From assembly GCA_050084515.1 (NCBI GenBank), contig CM114275.1:7688001-7752000 (forward strand): a stretch of 64,000 bases of DNA, given 5' to 3'. Made by a program: the position numbers and the translations under genes. Of the stretch, positions 11,216 through 22,866 are shown piece by piece. This DNA is from Blasia pusilla (lineage: Eukaryota > Marchantiophyta > Marchantiopsida > Blasiales). The notes beneath the pieces are model-generated. The model did not search any database. It worked only from the letters and a program-made list of their open reading frames with translations, and was not told the DNA's origin. Position 1 is the stretch's first letter. Each line of letters starts with the position of its first letter.

Positions 11216-13880
11216 TATTGGAACTACCATTCCAATTGATCTAGAGGATGGCAACGTTGAGGATGCAAGCTCTACAATAAGAAACTAGACACACATGTCA
11301 CATAACAAGTCCATCGCAAGATTATTAGATGACAGTAAATATGCTCATTGAATATATTAGATTTGGAACTCAAGTTCCATTTTAGGATGATTAAGAAATA
11401 TCCCCGAAAATCACATGGCTTCACAATCTTTAGCTTCCACTTTCTGCAATATGTTACAATTTTTGCAATCTTAGCTTCTATTCTCTGCAATAGGTTACAA
11501 TTCCCGCTGTACATGACTACAAATATCTAGTACCAGAGAATTTACAATTGGTGACAATACATTTCCAATCGAAGGAGATTCTCATCCGTTGCTATATGTG
11601 TGATATCGACGCGCTCAAACCTTTATAATCTAAAGTACACGTGTCAACTGTGTATTGGTCCATGTGTCAACTCTGGTTTTTCTTGTGGGGTAAGGTATTA
11701 GGAACATAATTTAATCTCCAGACTAAAAAAAAAAATTCCAGTTTTGTGTTACTAAACCTACGAGCTTTGCCGAGAGCAAAACCTAATAGAGGGGACTGGG
11801 CGGGAAAGAAGAACCCGCATTCAAGCCGATTGAGATTCTAAGAAGCTTTGGCTAGGCGGTGTGAGAAACGGCCAGAAGCTTTGGCTGGGCGGAGGGCTTC
11901 GAGGTTGCAAAACTACACGCCGATCGAGAAGCTTTTATTGGGCAAATAGGACGTGTGTTGAAATCACAACAAGAGGATCGAGTTAATGCCAGTAGGTACA
12001 ATTCTCAGGTTGGCAGAACTGCTAATGGAAGCGGTATTCTTTGTGGATGTATGGTGTATAGCTTTCTTTAAGATATGATAGGTTGGCAAGTAAAGTATCT
12101 GAAAAGTGTATCCAATTTCTTGCAGATATTTGGGTGTAGCATGTGATCATGTTTTAGTTAGTTTGGTTTCTAGCCATCCTTAGTATTGGATCTTATGGAT
12201 ACTTCACTTTTTACAGTTGGTATTTTCTGAAACCATCCTTAATGGATTCTATGAATAGTTGACGTTGTCCAGTTTGACATACTTTCAGATTGCAGTCAAT
12301 GGTAGGGACAAGAGGTTGTCCCAGCTACAACAGGATACCGCAAAATTGCATTGTCCAAGTTTTTTCACATGGGAGGTGGATATGGGGTTAATACACTCTA
12401 AATTTTTGTTCAACTGTTGGAGATGAGACCCGCTTAGACAAAAAGGGCTAATGCAAAGTTTCATTACCATCTAGCCTACCTGAGAGCATATAGGATATGT
12501 AACGCGCGCTATAGAATCTCGAACAATGTAGAAACATACAACAAAGTAGCGAAAGCAGACATTGTATTGGCAATGTTAACCAAATGAAATTGAGAAACTA
12601 CAGGAGTGTTTACTCACCTCAACAACAATTACTTATCTCAAGGTTGCTTCAATATGTAAACAAGACACTGAGCAATCAGAAATAATAGTGGTTAGTCGGC
12701 AGCAAATTAGAATATACACCCACTTCAATAGTAACTATTAATTTCAAGTGTGTTCTGGTCTGTAAAAAACACACCATGCAATCACAAATAATAGTTTTCA
12801 ACAATAAGCTGTAACACATAAACACCAAGCAAAACAAGCCGACCGCGATTGTGCGCATCGGCTTCTTCACGTTATTGTGCCAATTGGTATGAGAAAAACT
12901 AAGCGGATGAGCAGTTGGCGAAACCTGGACTTGCCACTCTCCAGACCTCTAGTGCAATGACAGTCCAATTATTCACATGTGTTCCAACAAGTACATTCAC
13001 TGCTCCAAGATGACTAATCTCAACTTGTATCACGTGCATCTGACATCTAAAGACATGTGATGGAGACATAAAATTTAGATCACAGTTATGTTGCTCCATT
13101 GGAGTCATCCTGACGTTTGGGAGATCCCTCGAGAATAATGGACAGCATTATGCATTATGATGGGGGCATCCCAATGTGTTCCCAAGACCTGTTAACACCC
13201 TACCCTAACAAATTCGATCTATAGCTGAAAATTTTCATCGTAGCATGTTAGGGGTCCCTTGGGGTGCTGAAGTGATAGTCCAATCGATAATCGGGCATGA
13301 ATTCGATTTGCAATCCTCCAAAAAAAGGAAAAATCTCAAACTTTGTTCACCCCCCATCATACATTTCCCTCTCTTGTCCTCTCTAGGCTTAGGACTCTGC
13401 CCGATTTTACAATCGAATTCACAACCAAATTATTGTTTCCTTCCCGCTGTTGTTTCACCGTTGCTCGCCCAAGTTTCCGCATTTCCCTTGCAACGTCACC
13501 CCCAATGACTAGAAATCCGGTCGACGAAGGGATGAACAAAACAAACAAATGCTATGTACATGGACAAGGTCGAGGACATAGACCAATCCAGACAAAGTCC
13601 AGATTGCAGTACCCGCTCCCCTATCCTGCCAAACCAGCCTGCGATGACACAAAAACGAGGGCAAAGATGGTTGGATCAAAGAAGAGATTAGAGATCCCCC
13701 TAGATGCGCATAAAGAGGTGGCAGCGGTGCTTCAGGGGTGCTGAGGCACAAGCGTTGAGGACAATTTTGGGAGAGAGAGCACAGGTTGAACGCCCACAAT
13801 GACTTCTACCCACCTCAAAAGTACAATCCCAAGCGGTAGGGCGAAATTCAAAAGCAGATTATCTGAAACTGACAGATATG
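11216..13880. other. Intergenic, no gene seen
   Basis: I found no convincing coding exon, RNA gene or terminal repeat. Around 11,820-11,900 a short phrase (AGAAGCTTTGGCT(A/G)GGCGG) is directly repeated. 13,245-13,744 has overlapping open frames without recognisable content. Confidence 0.45.
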
Positions 13881-14529
13881 AATATAGAAGCAAGGGAGGA
13901 TATCCATGTGTATCCTTTGTATTCGAATTGGTATTGTCTTTGTTATGCTTGTGCTAGTGGCCATACAAGTCTATCTCTGCGGATTGGCATAACAGAAATA
14001 GACTTGTATGGCCGCTAGCACAAGCATAACAAAGACAATACCAATTCGAATACAAAGCACAAAGGGCGGGAGGTCACGGACGCAGGAAATTTGTATACAC
14101 TACTATATTGATGATGTACATTCTCTGAGCGTCGTCGCTCTGCTCCAAACAGTAATCTTGTTGCATATAACTTATTCCACACGGGCTAGGCCGCGCCCAA
14201 GTGCAGGTTGGATCGAGCTCCATCTACCTTGAAGGGAGAGAAAAGGAAAAACATAGCCGACACGTTTCACCGTATTGATCGACGAGACTGATGAGACATT
14301 TCCCTGCACCCGAATTAGAGCAATGGCGCATATCTCTGCCCTAAAGAGCAAAACCGGTTATGGTCACAGGGCATCACGTTCAATCGATAAAATTACGTCG
14401 AATACACCTAAACTGGATACAACCGAAATAGCATCTTCCAAGCCATTGCCGTCGATTTGACTAATCGGACATCACATATTGTCACACATGCGCCGATTAC
14501 ACATGGATATCCTCCCTTGCTTCTACATT
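13881..14529. mobile_element. Foldback element with 32-bp outer inverted repeats
   Basis: A 32-bp segment at 13,881-13,912 (containing GCAAGGGAGGATATCCATG) is repeated in inverted orientation at 14,498-14,529 with one mismatch, bounding a 649-bp unit. Just inside the left repeat lies a separate 60-bp inverted repeat (see next entry). No target-site duplication could be read at the outer ends. It may be a MITE or foldback transposon with a rearranged left arm. No protein is encoded. Confidence 0.7.
13915..14057. other. Near-perfect 60-bp hairpin (possible small-RNA precursor)
   Basis: Arms 13,915-13,974 and 13,998-14,057 are inverted repeats of 60 bp with a single mismatch (GTGCTAGTGG against GTGCTAGCGG). 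A 23-nt loop separates them. A transcript from either strand would form a long, almost perfect duplex, a good substrate for Dicer-like enzymes. This could be a young MIRNA- or siRNA-producing locus, or simply part of the surrounding foldback transposon. Transcription is not shown by the sequence. Confidence 0.75.
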
Positions 14530-15657
14530 TCGACATGACGTGTCTTCATTAGCATTCACTGCTACGGGCAACCCCTATTAGTAGGGACTGTAACAAGATA
14601 ACATTTTTCATTAACATTGTAAAGAAACAACCTCAATAAGTCAGTCCACTTAAGGCTCAACAAGAAACAAAATTCTTTGTCAAAACACGTTGAAAACGTG
14701 TGATTTCTCATTTCAATCCGAAAGTATAGTCAAATTTCCAAGGTGAAAACTACGTTTTCTTTGTTAATTTTTTTTTAAAAAGGGCTAAAGTGGCAAAATT
14801 TCTGACTATGTTGAAATTTCTCTCGGAAGAAATTGGGTGTCTAAAAAACCTGGCCGAGCAATGATTCCACGTTACTAGTATAAGTCGTTATTCGGAGAAC
14901 AACACATCTGCATCCTTCCTTACTAATATAGTCTAGTCAACGCGCGTATGCCATGCACTAACATGAGTACTTTACTCATGTTTTCCACTTTATAACATTG
15001 ACATGAGTTCCACTCCACTCCAAATGGATGACACACAACGATAATCTATGCTACATATAATTAGATAGTGACGTCCTAATTTTGCAAGCCCGTAAGTTAA
15101 TGCACTCTACCATGCATATATTGTATTGGGAAAACGTATTGGCTAGCCACTCTCGCTATATAACTAGAGAGTGGCTTCTTAGTTTGTGAACGCAAACCTG
15201 CATGATACAGGGCAAGAGGGAAATGAAAATGGTTTTCACAAAGAGGACAAATATATCGAAGAATGTAGAGTCGATTTGAGAGTCATCCATATTTCAAAGC
15301 CTACAAGTATGTACATTTTCGACGAGGAAGGCTCACTTTCTAAGCACTTTCTCCTCTCATTTACAACGCTCTCAAAACGCATGGTATCTTCCTCACAGGC
15401 CTGCTCGTTGTTGCCGCTCCTCAACCGTTCACTTGTGATTCGAATCAACTTCTGCTGTTTCCCGAAAACCCAGGCAGAAGTGCCTACGGCTGCGACCGAC
15501 CATGAACTTCATGATCACTTCTCTTTCCAGGGACCCTAAACTCTCCACCGTGCGAGAATTCTCCGTGGTATGTAGAGACGTGGAGAGTTTCGGTCCGTCC
15601 TTGCGATTCAACGCAAGTTCTTGTGGAGAATTTACAGGAAAATCGGAGTTGAGGAAG
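14530..15657. other. Intergenic; small hairpin at 15,146-15,175
   Basis: No gene recognised. A 9-bp perfect stem GCCACTCTC/GAGAGTGGC (15,146-15,154 and 15,167-15,175) with a 12-nt AT-rich loop may be the end of a small transposon. The 15.2-15.6 kb part may include 3' sequence of the next minus-strand gene. Confidence 0.4.
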
Positions 15658-17071
15658 CTAATGACTCTGGCTGCGTTCATGGCTTCCGTAACCGACCTTG
15701 CCGGCAATGCGACTGAAGAAACCACTCTGACCTGAGTTCTCCGCATCTGCAGAACCCGCTCGATTATCCTTCAAATCCAGATTTTCACTCAGGTTCTCTG
15801 CTAAGGCATCTACCTCCTCCTTGGCTCTCCCGAGCAGTCCCGGCGCTTTTACATCATCAACCCCGGCATTCTGATTCAATTTACTGCAGCGTACAGCTTC
15901 CAGCGTCGTACCAGATTCACCCTGTGCAGCCCAAAAGCACAGAAGCGATTCAGGAACGACGAATTCATGCGTTTGGATAGTCTTGCAACATTAGTCTTCT
16001 ATTTCATCCCCAACCAGTAGAGTCGCTCGCTGATCAGAGGCTCAAAGGCTACAAGAACTGTAGATGACGCAGGTCCAGGCACCGTGACTTCAGCTAAATG
16101 GGAACAACTAATCCAAGAGTTTAGAAACGAATACAGAAGTTAACCCCGTCAGTAATTCATGCTGGCCTATGTCTGCTTTCCTATTTAACAAAAGTAACTC
16201 AGTTAATCGCCATAAACAAAGGCTAGTACCAAGTGCGAGAGTAGTAGAAGACGAGTTGATGATGTCCTAATGAAACAAACACCGCGATCTCTCAGAGGAC
16301 TGTCTAACGATCCAGGCCATGGGTTGGACAGGACTACAAGGAGTACGCAATTTACAAAGTCGGCTTCGGCCAGCGAACAGAATGAGGTTGATTCCGATGG
16401 AAAAGAAGAACTACGGAAAGTCTAAAGTCTGTTTCAGCTTCACCTGTCCAAAAGCTTCAGCAGTGCATCAGGCCACTTCTGAAATTCTCAGTTGCTTAAG
16501 CAAGGAATGTAATATGGCAGTGAGAGAAGACGTACCTGGGGTGCTGAGGGTTTGAAGAGGGCCGCAGATGTATGGGGAAGAGAAGGATGCGGAGATGCAT
16601 CGTCCAATGTGGATGCGCTATCGTCACAATCCTGTTGATGTCCGATGTCCTGCTCATCAGTGTTTGAGCCCGTTTTCTGTTCAACTTCAAAATGACTTTT
16701 GCTACTGGAAAATCGTTCGAGAGTACTGTTCGCGCTCTTTCCCTCCATTGGTCCCGCCCCTCTCGACTCAGTCTCGGGATTTTCATCACTCGCCAAATTC
16801 TCTGAGGGATCGACAACACGTGGATCGATTTCTCTACTCATTACAGGGTTGAGAGCTGACTCCAGATTAGGATCTACAAGGGTTGGGTCCTCTGCTTTTT
16901 TATGTCTAAGCTTTCCTTCGATACCAGTGAAAATTCCTTTCAACTTCTGGTAGAGGCTCGGTGGAGTATCCTCTTCCACCGTGTAGGTTGTCTTCACGTT
17001 CTCTCCATCGTGAACAAACTCCTCCGATTTCCCAAACTCTGCCTTCTTTCCACCTGAATCCTCGTCCTCAC
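15658..17071 (-). CDS. Unrecognised hydrophilic protein, two visible exons
   Basis: Minus-strand exons at about 17,071-16,536 and 15,870-15,658 fit a GT-AG intron. The first ends CCCCAG before GTACGT. The second starts after TTGAATCAG, and both junctions are phase 0. The first exon encodes an acidic, Ser/Asp/Glu-rich segment (EFVHDGENVKTTYTVEEDT, then PPSLYQKLKGIFTGIEGKL). The second has PGLLGRAKEEVDALAENL and SGFFSRIAGKVGYGSHERS before a TAG. The repeated pattern of a proline, a short hydrophobic/basic helix (LYQKLKGIFTGIEGK, FFSRIAGKVGYG) and acidic linkers is reminiscent of LTI65/CAP160-like stress proteins. The match is too weak to name it. The start exon, likely above 17,071, was not found, and the last exon could instead splice on through a GGTCAG or AAGGTCGG donor. 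Confidence 0.55.
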
Positions 17072-19215
17072 CTGCTCAAACCTCAGGATCGATTTCAACC
17101 TATGTCAATTTCAGAGCTTGCTCCTTCCATAGACCACCAGCTATTTCATGCAGTCCTGATAGAAACAGCAACAACTCCATCCCATTCCACTCTTCAGTAA
17201 AGGAAAAGCACACCAGGCGATTACATCACGAAGTACAGAAAGTGACCACTTAAGATGAAAGTCGGTTGGGGACAGAGAACGACACCTAAAATAACTTAAA
17301 CAAATGTCTGCTTCAACTATCCCTCGGATTTCATTTCTCGTACCAGGAAAAGAACTGATGAGGTAGAATCAATTACAATTTTGTACAAACTCGCCAGGAG
17401 AAGCTACCACTCTGCCTCCTCATCTACAAACAGGCAGGACTCAAAAGAAAAAAAATGAAAGCTGAGAGGTATACAAAGAGAAGAGATAATCCAGAAGAGC
17501 AAAGGACGGGAAGAGCCCTTGAAGAAAGCACAACTGGGACTAAAGGAGTCCAGCAAGTGAAGGGCATCACTTCGACAACTCAAACCGTTCATAGCAGTCC
17601 CAGTCCGTCATCGATGAGCCAAGGGAGCGACGATCCTGAGAAATAAAATTGTCCTCGGCAGAAATAATGCCGGCCAAACCTATTGAAGCCAAGCTAACCA
17701 CAAGTTGCTCGGTAACAAATTAAAAGCATTTCACTCTTGCACTTCGCCTTCTACTTCCTACTTTTTGCGTTGGTTAAATGCGGACCTCCCTGATGCAGCA
17801 TAAAGCTATGAGCGTAGCGTTCGAAAACTAGCGATCTCCCCAGTTCCTTTCCACAAACCCCAACGAACGGTCATGGAAATCCTACCTATTTCAATGCCCT
17901 CCACATGGACGATACGACCTCCAGGGATGTCATTGCCCTCCCCTGCTCGCTCGGAATCGCCGAGATGAGACGTCATCGGTCCTCTCTCACAAGATCGCTC
18001 ACTGATCTCAACTTTGAAAACTACAACAATTGAATCACTTCAGTATTTCCCCTCAGAAGCCTCCTGTGCAGACGACTGTCTATTCTCGACAATTTCACCT
18101 CTCGACTCCCTGTGCTTCCCCGAACTCGCTCCAAATAGATGTCAACGCACCGACTGCAGCGAATTGTGCATCTGCGCTCACGAACTTCAGTAATTGTGGA
18201 ATCAGCTAAATCACATTCATAAAGTTCTCGTGGAATGGATCAACCCTTCCACCGCGACGGCTAGTCTGATCGATTTCTTGATTTCTTCGTCCAGTTTTCG
18301 TGGAGCTGCACTGCAGTGATATTTCATTACTACTTCGCAGGAAGATAAACGATGTAGGGCTTTACTGCGGTTCTTTTTCTTTCTCTCAGCCGTCGGATCC
18401 GGAATCTCACCGTTACAAAAAAGGTGATTTTCTCAGTAGTGCCGGTGAGGAAGCGGTCTCGGTGGCGTCACTGTACGCTTGTCACCTAGTCGAATCGAAA
18501 CGCGCCAATTGTCAACCACCTGCTAGGAAAGAGACACGTAGCAGAATTGGATAGATATCAGACGAATGGAGAGAAAGTTCCTCCAATATAAATATATATA
18601 TATAGATTTCTGCTCTTGACGTGGCTTTCTACAAAGGCGACACATACGATCTTGGTCTTCGGGCCACGTCATACTCCTGTTGTGCGCGTCAAGATCTGCG
18701 CGTCGTGGCGAGCGCCAGATGGCCGAGAGCGCCACCGAGGCAGCTCGATCGTACAAAGACGATCGAGCCCGCCTTCGGCTGAATTGCTCTCGAGCCACAA
18801 AAGTAAAATTAATTATAATTAATTAAATTACCTCCATGATCGATCTATATTAAAATAGCGGGAAAGCCCTTTTCTGGTCTTGTCGTGGTCTTCAGGTTTC
18901 GAAGTATTTTTATATTTCCGATGGGTTTTCCATCACACGTTTTCATCGAAGTGCGTCATTTATTTTATATTAAGACTTTAAAAGACAACAATAGTACAGA
19001 GTAGTCCTTTTCTTCCATATTTCTTTGTTAAAACAAAAGAATTTCATTAATGGAATATGATAAAGTGGAAATATGAATCACAACTAGAATTTGGAGAGTG
19101 GAAAGATGAAAACGATTAATCTGAGTGGATAATTTAAGAAATTAGAAATAGTTCAAGTAATGTTGCATTTGATGATCTCATGATCAATGCGAAATATAAA
19201 ATTTTAGCGGACTCA
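17072..19215. other. Intergenic or 5' region of the preceding gene
   Basis: This may contain the first exon and promoter of the minus-strand gene ending at 15,658, but no ATG exon could be fixed. A (TA)n-rich tract lies at about 18,588-18,604. 18,780-18,850 and 19,000-19,200 are AT-rich. Nothing else recognised. Confidence 0.4.
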
Positions 19216-19852
19216 TCTATATTGTTATGGGAGAGTGTTTTTCTGATTTGCAAACACCTTTACGTTTCACACGTGGCAACTCGGCAATAAGAAAATATTT
19301 CACAAATTATGGGCAACAAGAAAAATTTTGAATTTATATGCAACATCATTAATGTCTTCCCTTCACGGGTTATTCACTAACTCTTCAAACACTTTTTATT
19401 TCATGTGTTTCACACATACACTCTATCTATATTATTATGGGAGAGTGTCCTCTTGATTTGCAAACACCTCTATGCTTGACACGTGGCAATTGGGCAGCAA
19501 GGAAATGTTTCACATGCTTCGGGAAGTAAGAAAAAATTGGAATTTACGGGCAACATCATTAATATCTTCCCTTCACGGCCTATACACTAGCTCTTCAAAC
19601 ACTTTTTTATTTCGCCTCCATCGCACGGGCATCTTATCTATATTATTATGGGAGAGTGCCTTCTTGATTTGCAAACACCTTTCAGCTTGACACGTAGCAA
19701 CTTGGTAGCAAGAAAATGTTTCACATGCTACTGGCAGTAAGAAAAATAATTGAATTTATGTGCAACATCATTAATCTATTCCCTTTACCGGTTTTGCGGT
19801 AGCTCTTCAAACACTTTTTTATTTCCTGTGCATCGCATAGGGACTTTACTAG
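19216..19852 (+). mobile_element. Head-to-tail trimer of a Helitron-like element
   Basis: Three tandem copies start TCTATATT(A/G)TTATGGGAGAGTG at 19,216, 19,426 and 19,637 (periods 210 and 211 bp). The last copy ends CTAG at 19,849-19,852 followed by T, and the first is preceded by A. Shared internal blocks include TTGATTTGCAAACACCT, AACATCATTAAT and CTCTTCAAACACTTTTT. A CATCGCA(C/T)-containing segment near each end resembles the Helitron 3' hairpin region. No coding capacity. A degenerate inverted relative lies at about 50,430-50,517. The tandem arrangement is directly visible. The Helitron label rests on the end motifs. Confidence 0.7.
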
Positions 19853-21254
19853 TACAAAGAATTAAAGTGTGTATCGGTCTCAAGCACGAGTTATGAGTTG
19901 CCAAATCATTAAGACAGGAGCCTTAATAGTGGTGTTGATTGAAAATCGTTATAACCCAGGGAAAAAAAAAGCATGACCAAACATAGGATGGACCTTGAGA
20001 ACTCAAGTCCCACTAGTGATAAACTCTATGGAGTATTGGAGGATGCAACCTAGCTTGGAATTTTATTGAATGAGTAATGACTCTCCTCATTTAAGGTTAT
20101 AGTGGCTAGACTTGAGATGTGTTTGGGATAAATAAGATAGTGTTGGAAAGCTTGAGTTGCACTTGGTTTTAATATACCAAAGATCTAGATAAATGCACAA
20201 GTAAAATGAGTCTAAAATATTTTAAAGGAAAATTTGGGTTTAGGGCCACAACAAGTGGCTCAAGAGGGATTATTTGGATGAAGCAAGCCAAATTTCTTTG
20301 GACCTCTATATAAGGGGAAGATCTCCAAGGGATTTTGGAGCCTTATCTCACTTTTGGAACCATAAGCGCTAAATCAAGGGCGCATGATGAATTGTGAAGG
20401 TTACATTAAAGTTTTTTTATCAATCTTAGTAGTCTAATTTTGAACCCTCATCTTGGATCTTCACATGGGGCACATGTGTTGAGTTCTAATTGTAGACTTC
20501 TTCAAGGTTCATTGGGTAATATGAAATGTTCGGCTCACTAGTATTATTGCATGCCTTTAGACTATCAAGAAAGTTTGTCCCAAGTCTTGAATAACTTATT
20601 TATGTTAAGGAATGAGAGATTATATCATTCAAAGATCTTATATAGGATGGTATCCAAGATCTAGACTTAGAGGGCGCAAGGTTGTCATGTTTATACAATG
20701 TCATATCTCTACAACAAAAATATTGCTAGTACCATCCATACATACCTGAACAAAAGATATCATTCTCAACCATAATATCTACACATAGAATCGATCATCT
20801 ATGAAAATATCTCTGATTTAAATAGGAATTTATAGCTCACAAACACGTACTCTCCGTCTCTCTCCCTCTCTACTATCAAACCAAATCCACTTTTATATTG
20901 AAAGACTTGGCTTACCAATTAGATAAGAAGGTTAGGTTATCCTACTCCTTTGCAGTTTATCTTTGATCTACTAGGATTGACATTAGATATCTCCCAATAC
21001 GCCGCATGGAAAGTCTTTGTTCCACTACAAAAGACGTGATAGTTGTCGTGCACACACATATTGCTAGATAACATATATCTATGTCGCCATCTATACACAC
21101 ATAAATAGTAAATACATGATACCATACTTAATCATGGTATCTACTCACATAAAAAATCATGTATCAAAATATCTCTAATCGCCCTTCTAGTCAATACTAG
21201 TTAGGTCCCTCTGACTTCAGATAGTTATCTATCGGACTTATCATGATATACTTA
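19853..21254. other. Intergenic, possible LTR-retrotransposon relic
   Basis: A TATA-like CTATATAAGGGG at about 20,308 and a GGTATCCAAGATC motif at about 20,650 loosely resemble an LTR promoter and a tRNA-Met primer-binding site. No paired LTR, gag or pol was found. I report it only as context. Confidence 0.25.
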
Positions 21255-21420
21255 CTTATGATGCTAAGAGTAAAAAGTTTTGGTTCCAATATGACCCCAT
21301 GATGAATCTTCTTTCTATCATCCAAGCCACTCATGTAAGTCTAGATCTATGGTTAGCTACCCTGTGTACATCTGAGATATTTCCATCATCTCTAAGGAAT
21401 CCATACGAGAGGTTGCGTTA
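21255..21420 (+). repeat. Dispersed repeat, second copy (see 6,864-7,050)
   Basis: Diverged match to 6,864-7,050 in the same orientation, with conserved words ATGCTAAGAGTAAAAAGTT, AAGTCTAGATC and TACATCTGAG. Non-coding, class unknown. Confidence 0.5.
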
Positions 21421-21630
21421 AACATGTCATGTGCTTTCCTCTCAAACATGCATCATAGAGTAGCATGGTGGTCACACCTCTGGCTGATACTCATAATGTA
21501 CAACCAAGCTTTTATGTACCATTGTCAAGCTTGGGTTAAAAATCTGATCAAGGATAACATGACATATAGTTATGCATAAGATCTTTCCAAACCATGCCAT
21601 CACATCCCTCTAGCAGGAGGATGTCAGATG

Positions 21631-21957
21631 CATGGTTGCACAAAAACGAACAAGTCCTTTCTTAGGACAAACATGGACGGACAAATTTGGACATGTCCAC
21701 AGACTCGGTCCAAGAGGTGGGACACACACTTTTAGTCCACGATGGAAGGCAAGGCAAGGATGGGAGGAGCAATGAGGGAGAAGGGAGTGGAGGTGGACAG
21801 AGGAAGAAATGGGGGAGTATGGAACACGAAGGCAATAAGGGGAATGAGAAAGAAGGGAAAGATGGGGCCCATATGGACAAGTCTTTCCATAAGACGGACA
21901 TAAGTCCACGGGCATGGACATGTCCACAGACACGGATTTTATCCACATGCAATCTTG
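21631..21957. mobile_element. hAT-type MITE, copy 2, with 8-bp target duplication
   Basis: A complete 327-bp element. Its ends are CATGGTTGCA and, inverted, CAAGATTGCA. It is flanked on both sides by GTCAGATG (21,623-21,630 and 21,958-21,965). An 8-bp duplication with C-A-N-G-type termini and a subterminal TTGCA is typical of hAT-superfamily MITEs. Both arms are rich in short GGAC/GTCC palindromes (GGACATGTCC), giving about 100 bp of foldback. The centre is purine-rich. No transposase is encoded here, so mobility would need a hAT enzyme elsewhere. Confidence 0.88.
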
Positions 21958-22688
21958 GTCAGATGATAACATCTCACACACTCTCAATATAATGCATCTC
22001 ACTATAACGTCCAAAGTTATCATGTTTGTCTACTACAAGTAGATATAATGACTTCGTCTTCTTTGAGAAACCTCAAGATCATTAATCGATCCTCACCATG
22101 AACTATTGCATAGGTAAACGTATGTGAATGCAGTGCAATTGCCATGTTCTCAAATGCCATAAGCCTGACTTTCCAAAATGCCTAAGCCTATTTGGAAATT
22201 TTTAACATCTACCTATCAAGGTCATCAAGGTTCAATACCTCACCAAGATCATGACAAATGGGTGCAAGTGAATCCGACTCTTATATGTAGAGAAAAAAGT
22301 AAAGCAAAAATATTTTTGGGGGGGGGGTCACTATCGTAGGCCTCTACATCACCTGCAACGTTTTAGGGTCTGGACCCTCTAACTTTAAAGTCCCCGAATT
22401 TTTTTTTGCCCCGCTTTCTTACTTAGAAATATCCTAAATCCATAAATTTGGGCCCCTAGAATTTTTCAAGGAAAGTTTTCAAAAGAACTAAAAAATCCTT
22501 GGAAGTAAAGAGAACTTCTTACTTCTAGCCACTATGTTCATGAACAAGGTATAGGTCACAATACTTGCTATAAGTTACAAAAACCAAATATTTGATGCAA
22601 AGTAACTTAATCATTAGATGAAAATAAACTAATTCTATCAATCCATTATCCCAATAGTCTATCCTCTACATCCATTAAAAATAGTTTT

Positions 22689-22746
22689 GTGATGCAAGGG
22701 AATTGAACCCTTGAATGAGTATAAACTCATCATGCCAATCCATCAC
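22689..22746 (-). other. tRNA-like fold downstream of outer ORF2
   Basis: On the minus strand, GTGATGG pairs with GCATCAC (6 of 7) as an acceptor-like stem. A second hairpin is ATGAG/CTCAT. A third is AAGGG-TTCAATT-CCCTT, a canonical T arm that also contains a perfect RNA polymerase III B-box-type string GGTTCAATTCC. A D arm is lacking. The inner transposon copy has the same layout at 25,585-25,643 with paired changes. It is not a standard tRNA gene. Confidence 0.55.
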
Positions 22747-22866
22747 CCCCTAGTCTATCCCATACACCCACTAATTGTATCAATCAATAAACAAAAAATG
22801 CTTACTCAGCAAAAAATGGAACTCAAAATTGTGTTGAACAAAAATATGTACATTTCAAAACAAGAA

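Noticed and set aside
13245-13744. Overlapping plus-strand frames as a gene
   Set aside because: No domain, no splice sites, no codon pattern consistent between frames.
14870-14935. Another small Helitron between CTAG at about 14,875 and an AATATAG end
   Set aside because: The start lacks the TC dinucleotide and there is no 3' hairpin.
20640-20665. Copia-type primer-binding site after a TATA-containing LTR
   Set aside because: The match to the tRNA-Met complement is interrupted, and no second LTR or polyprotein was found.
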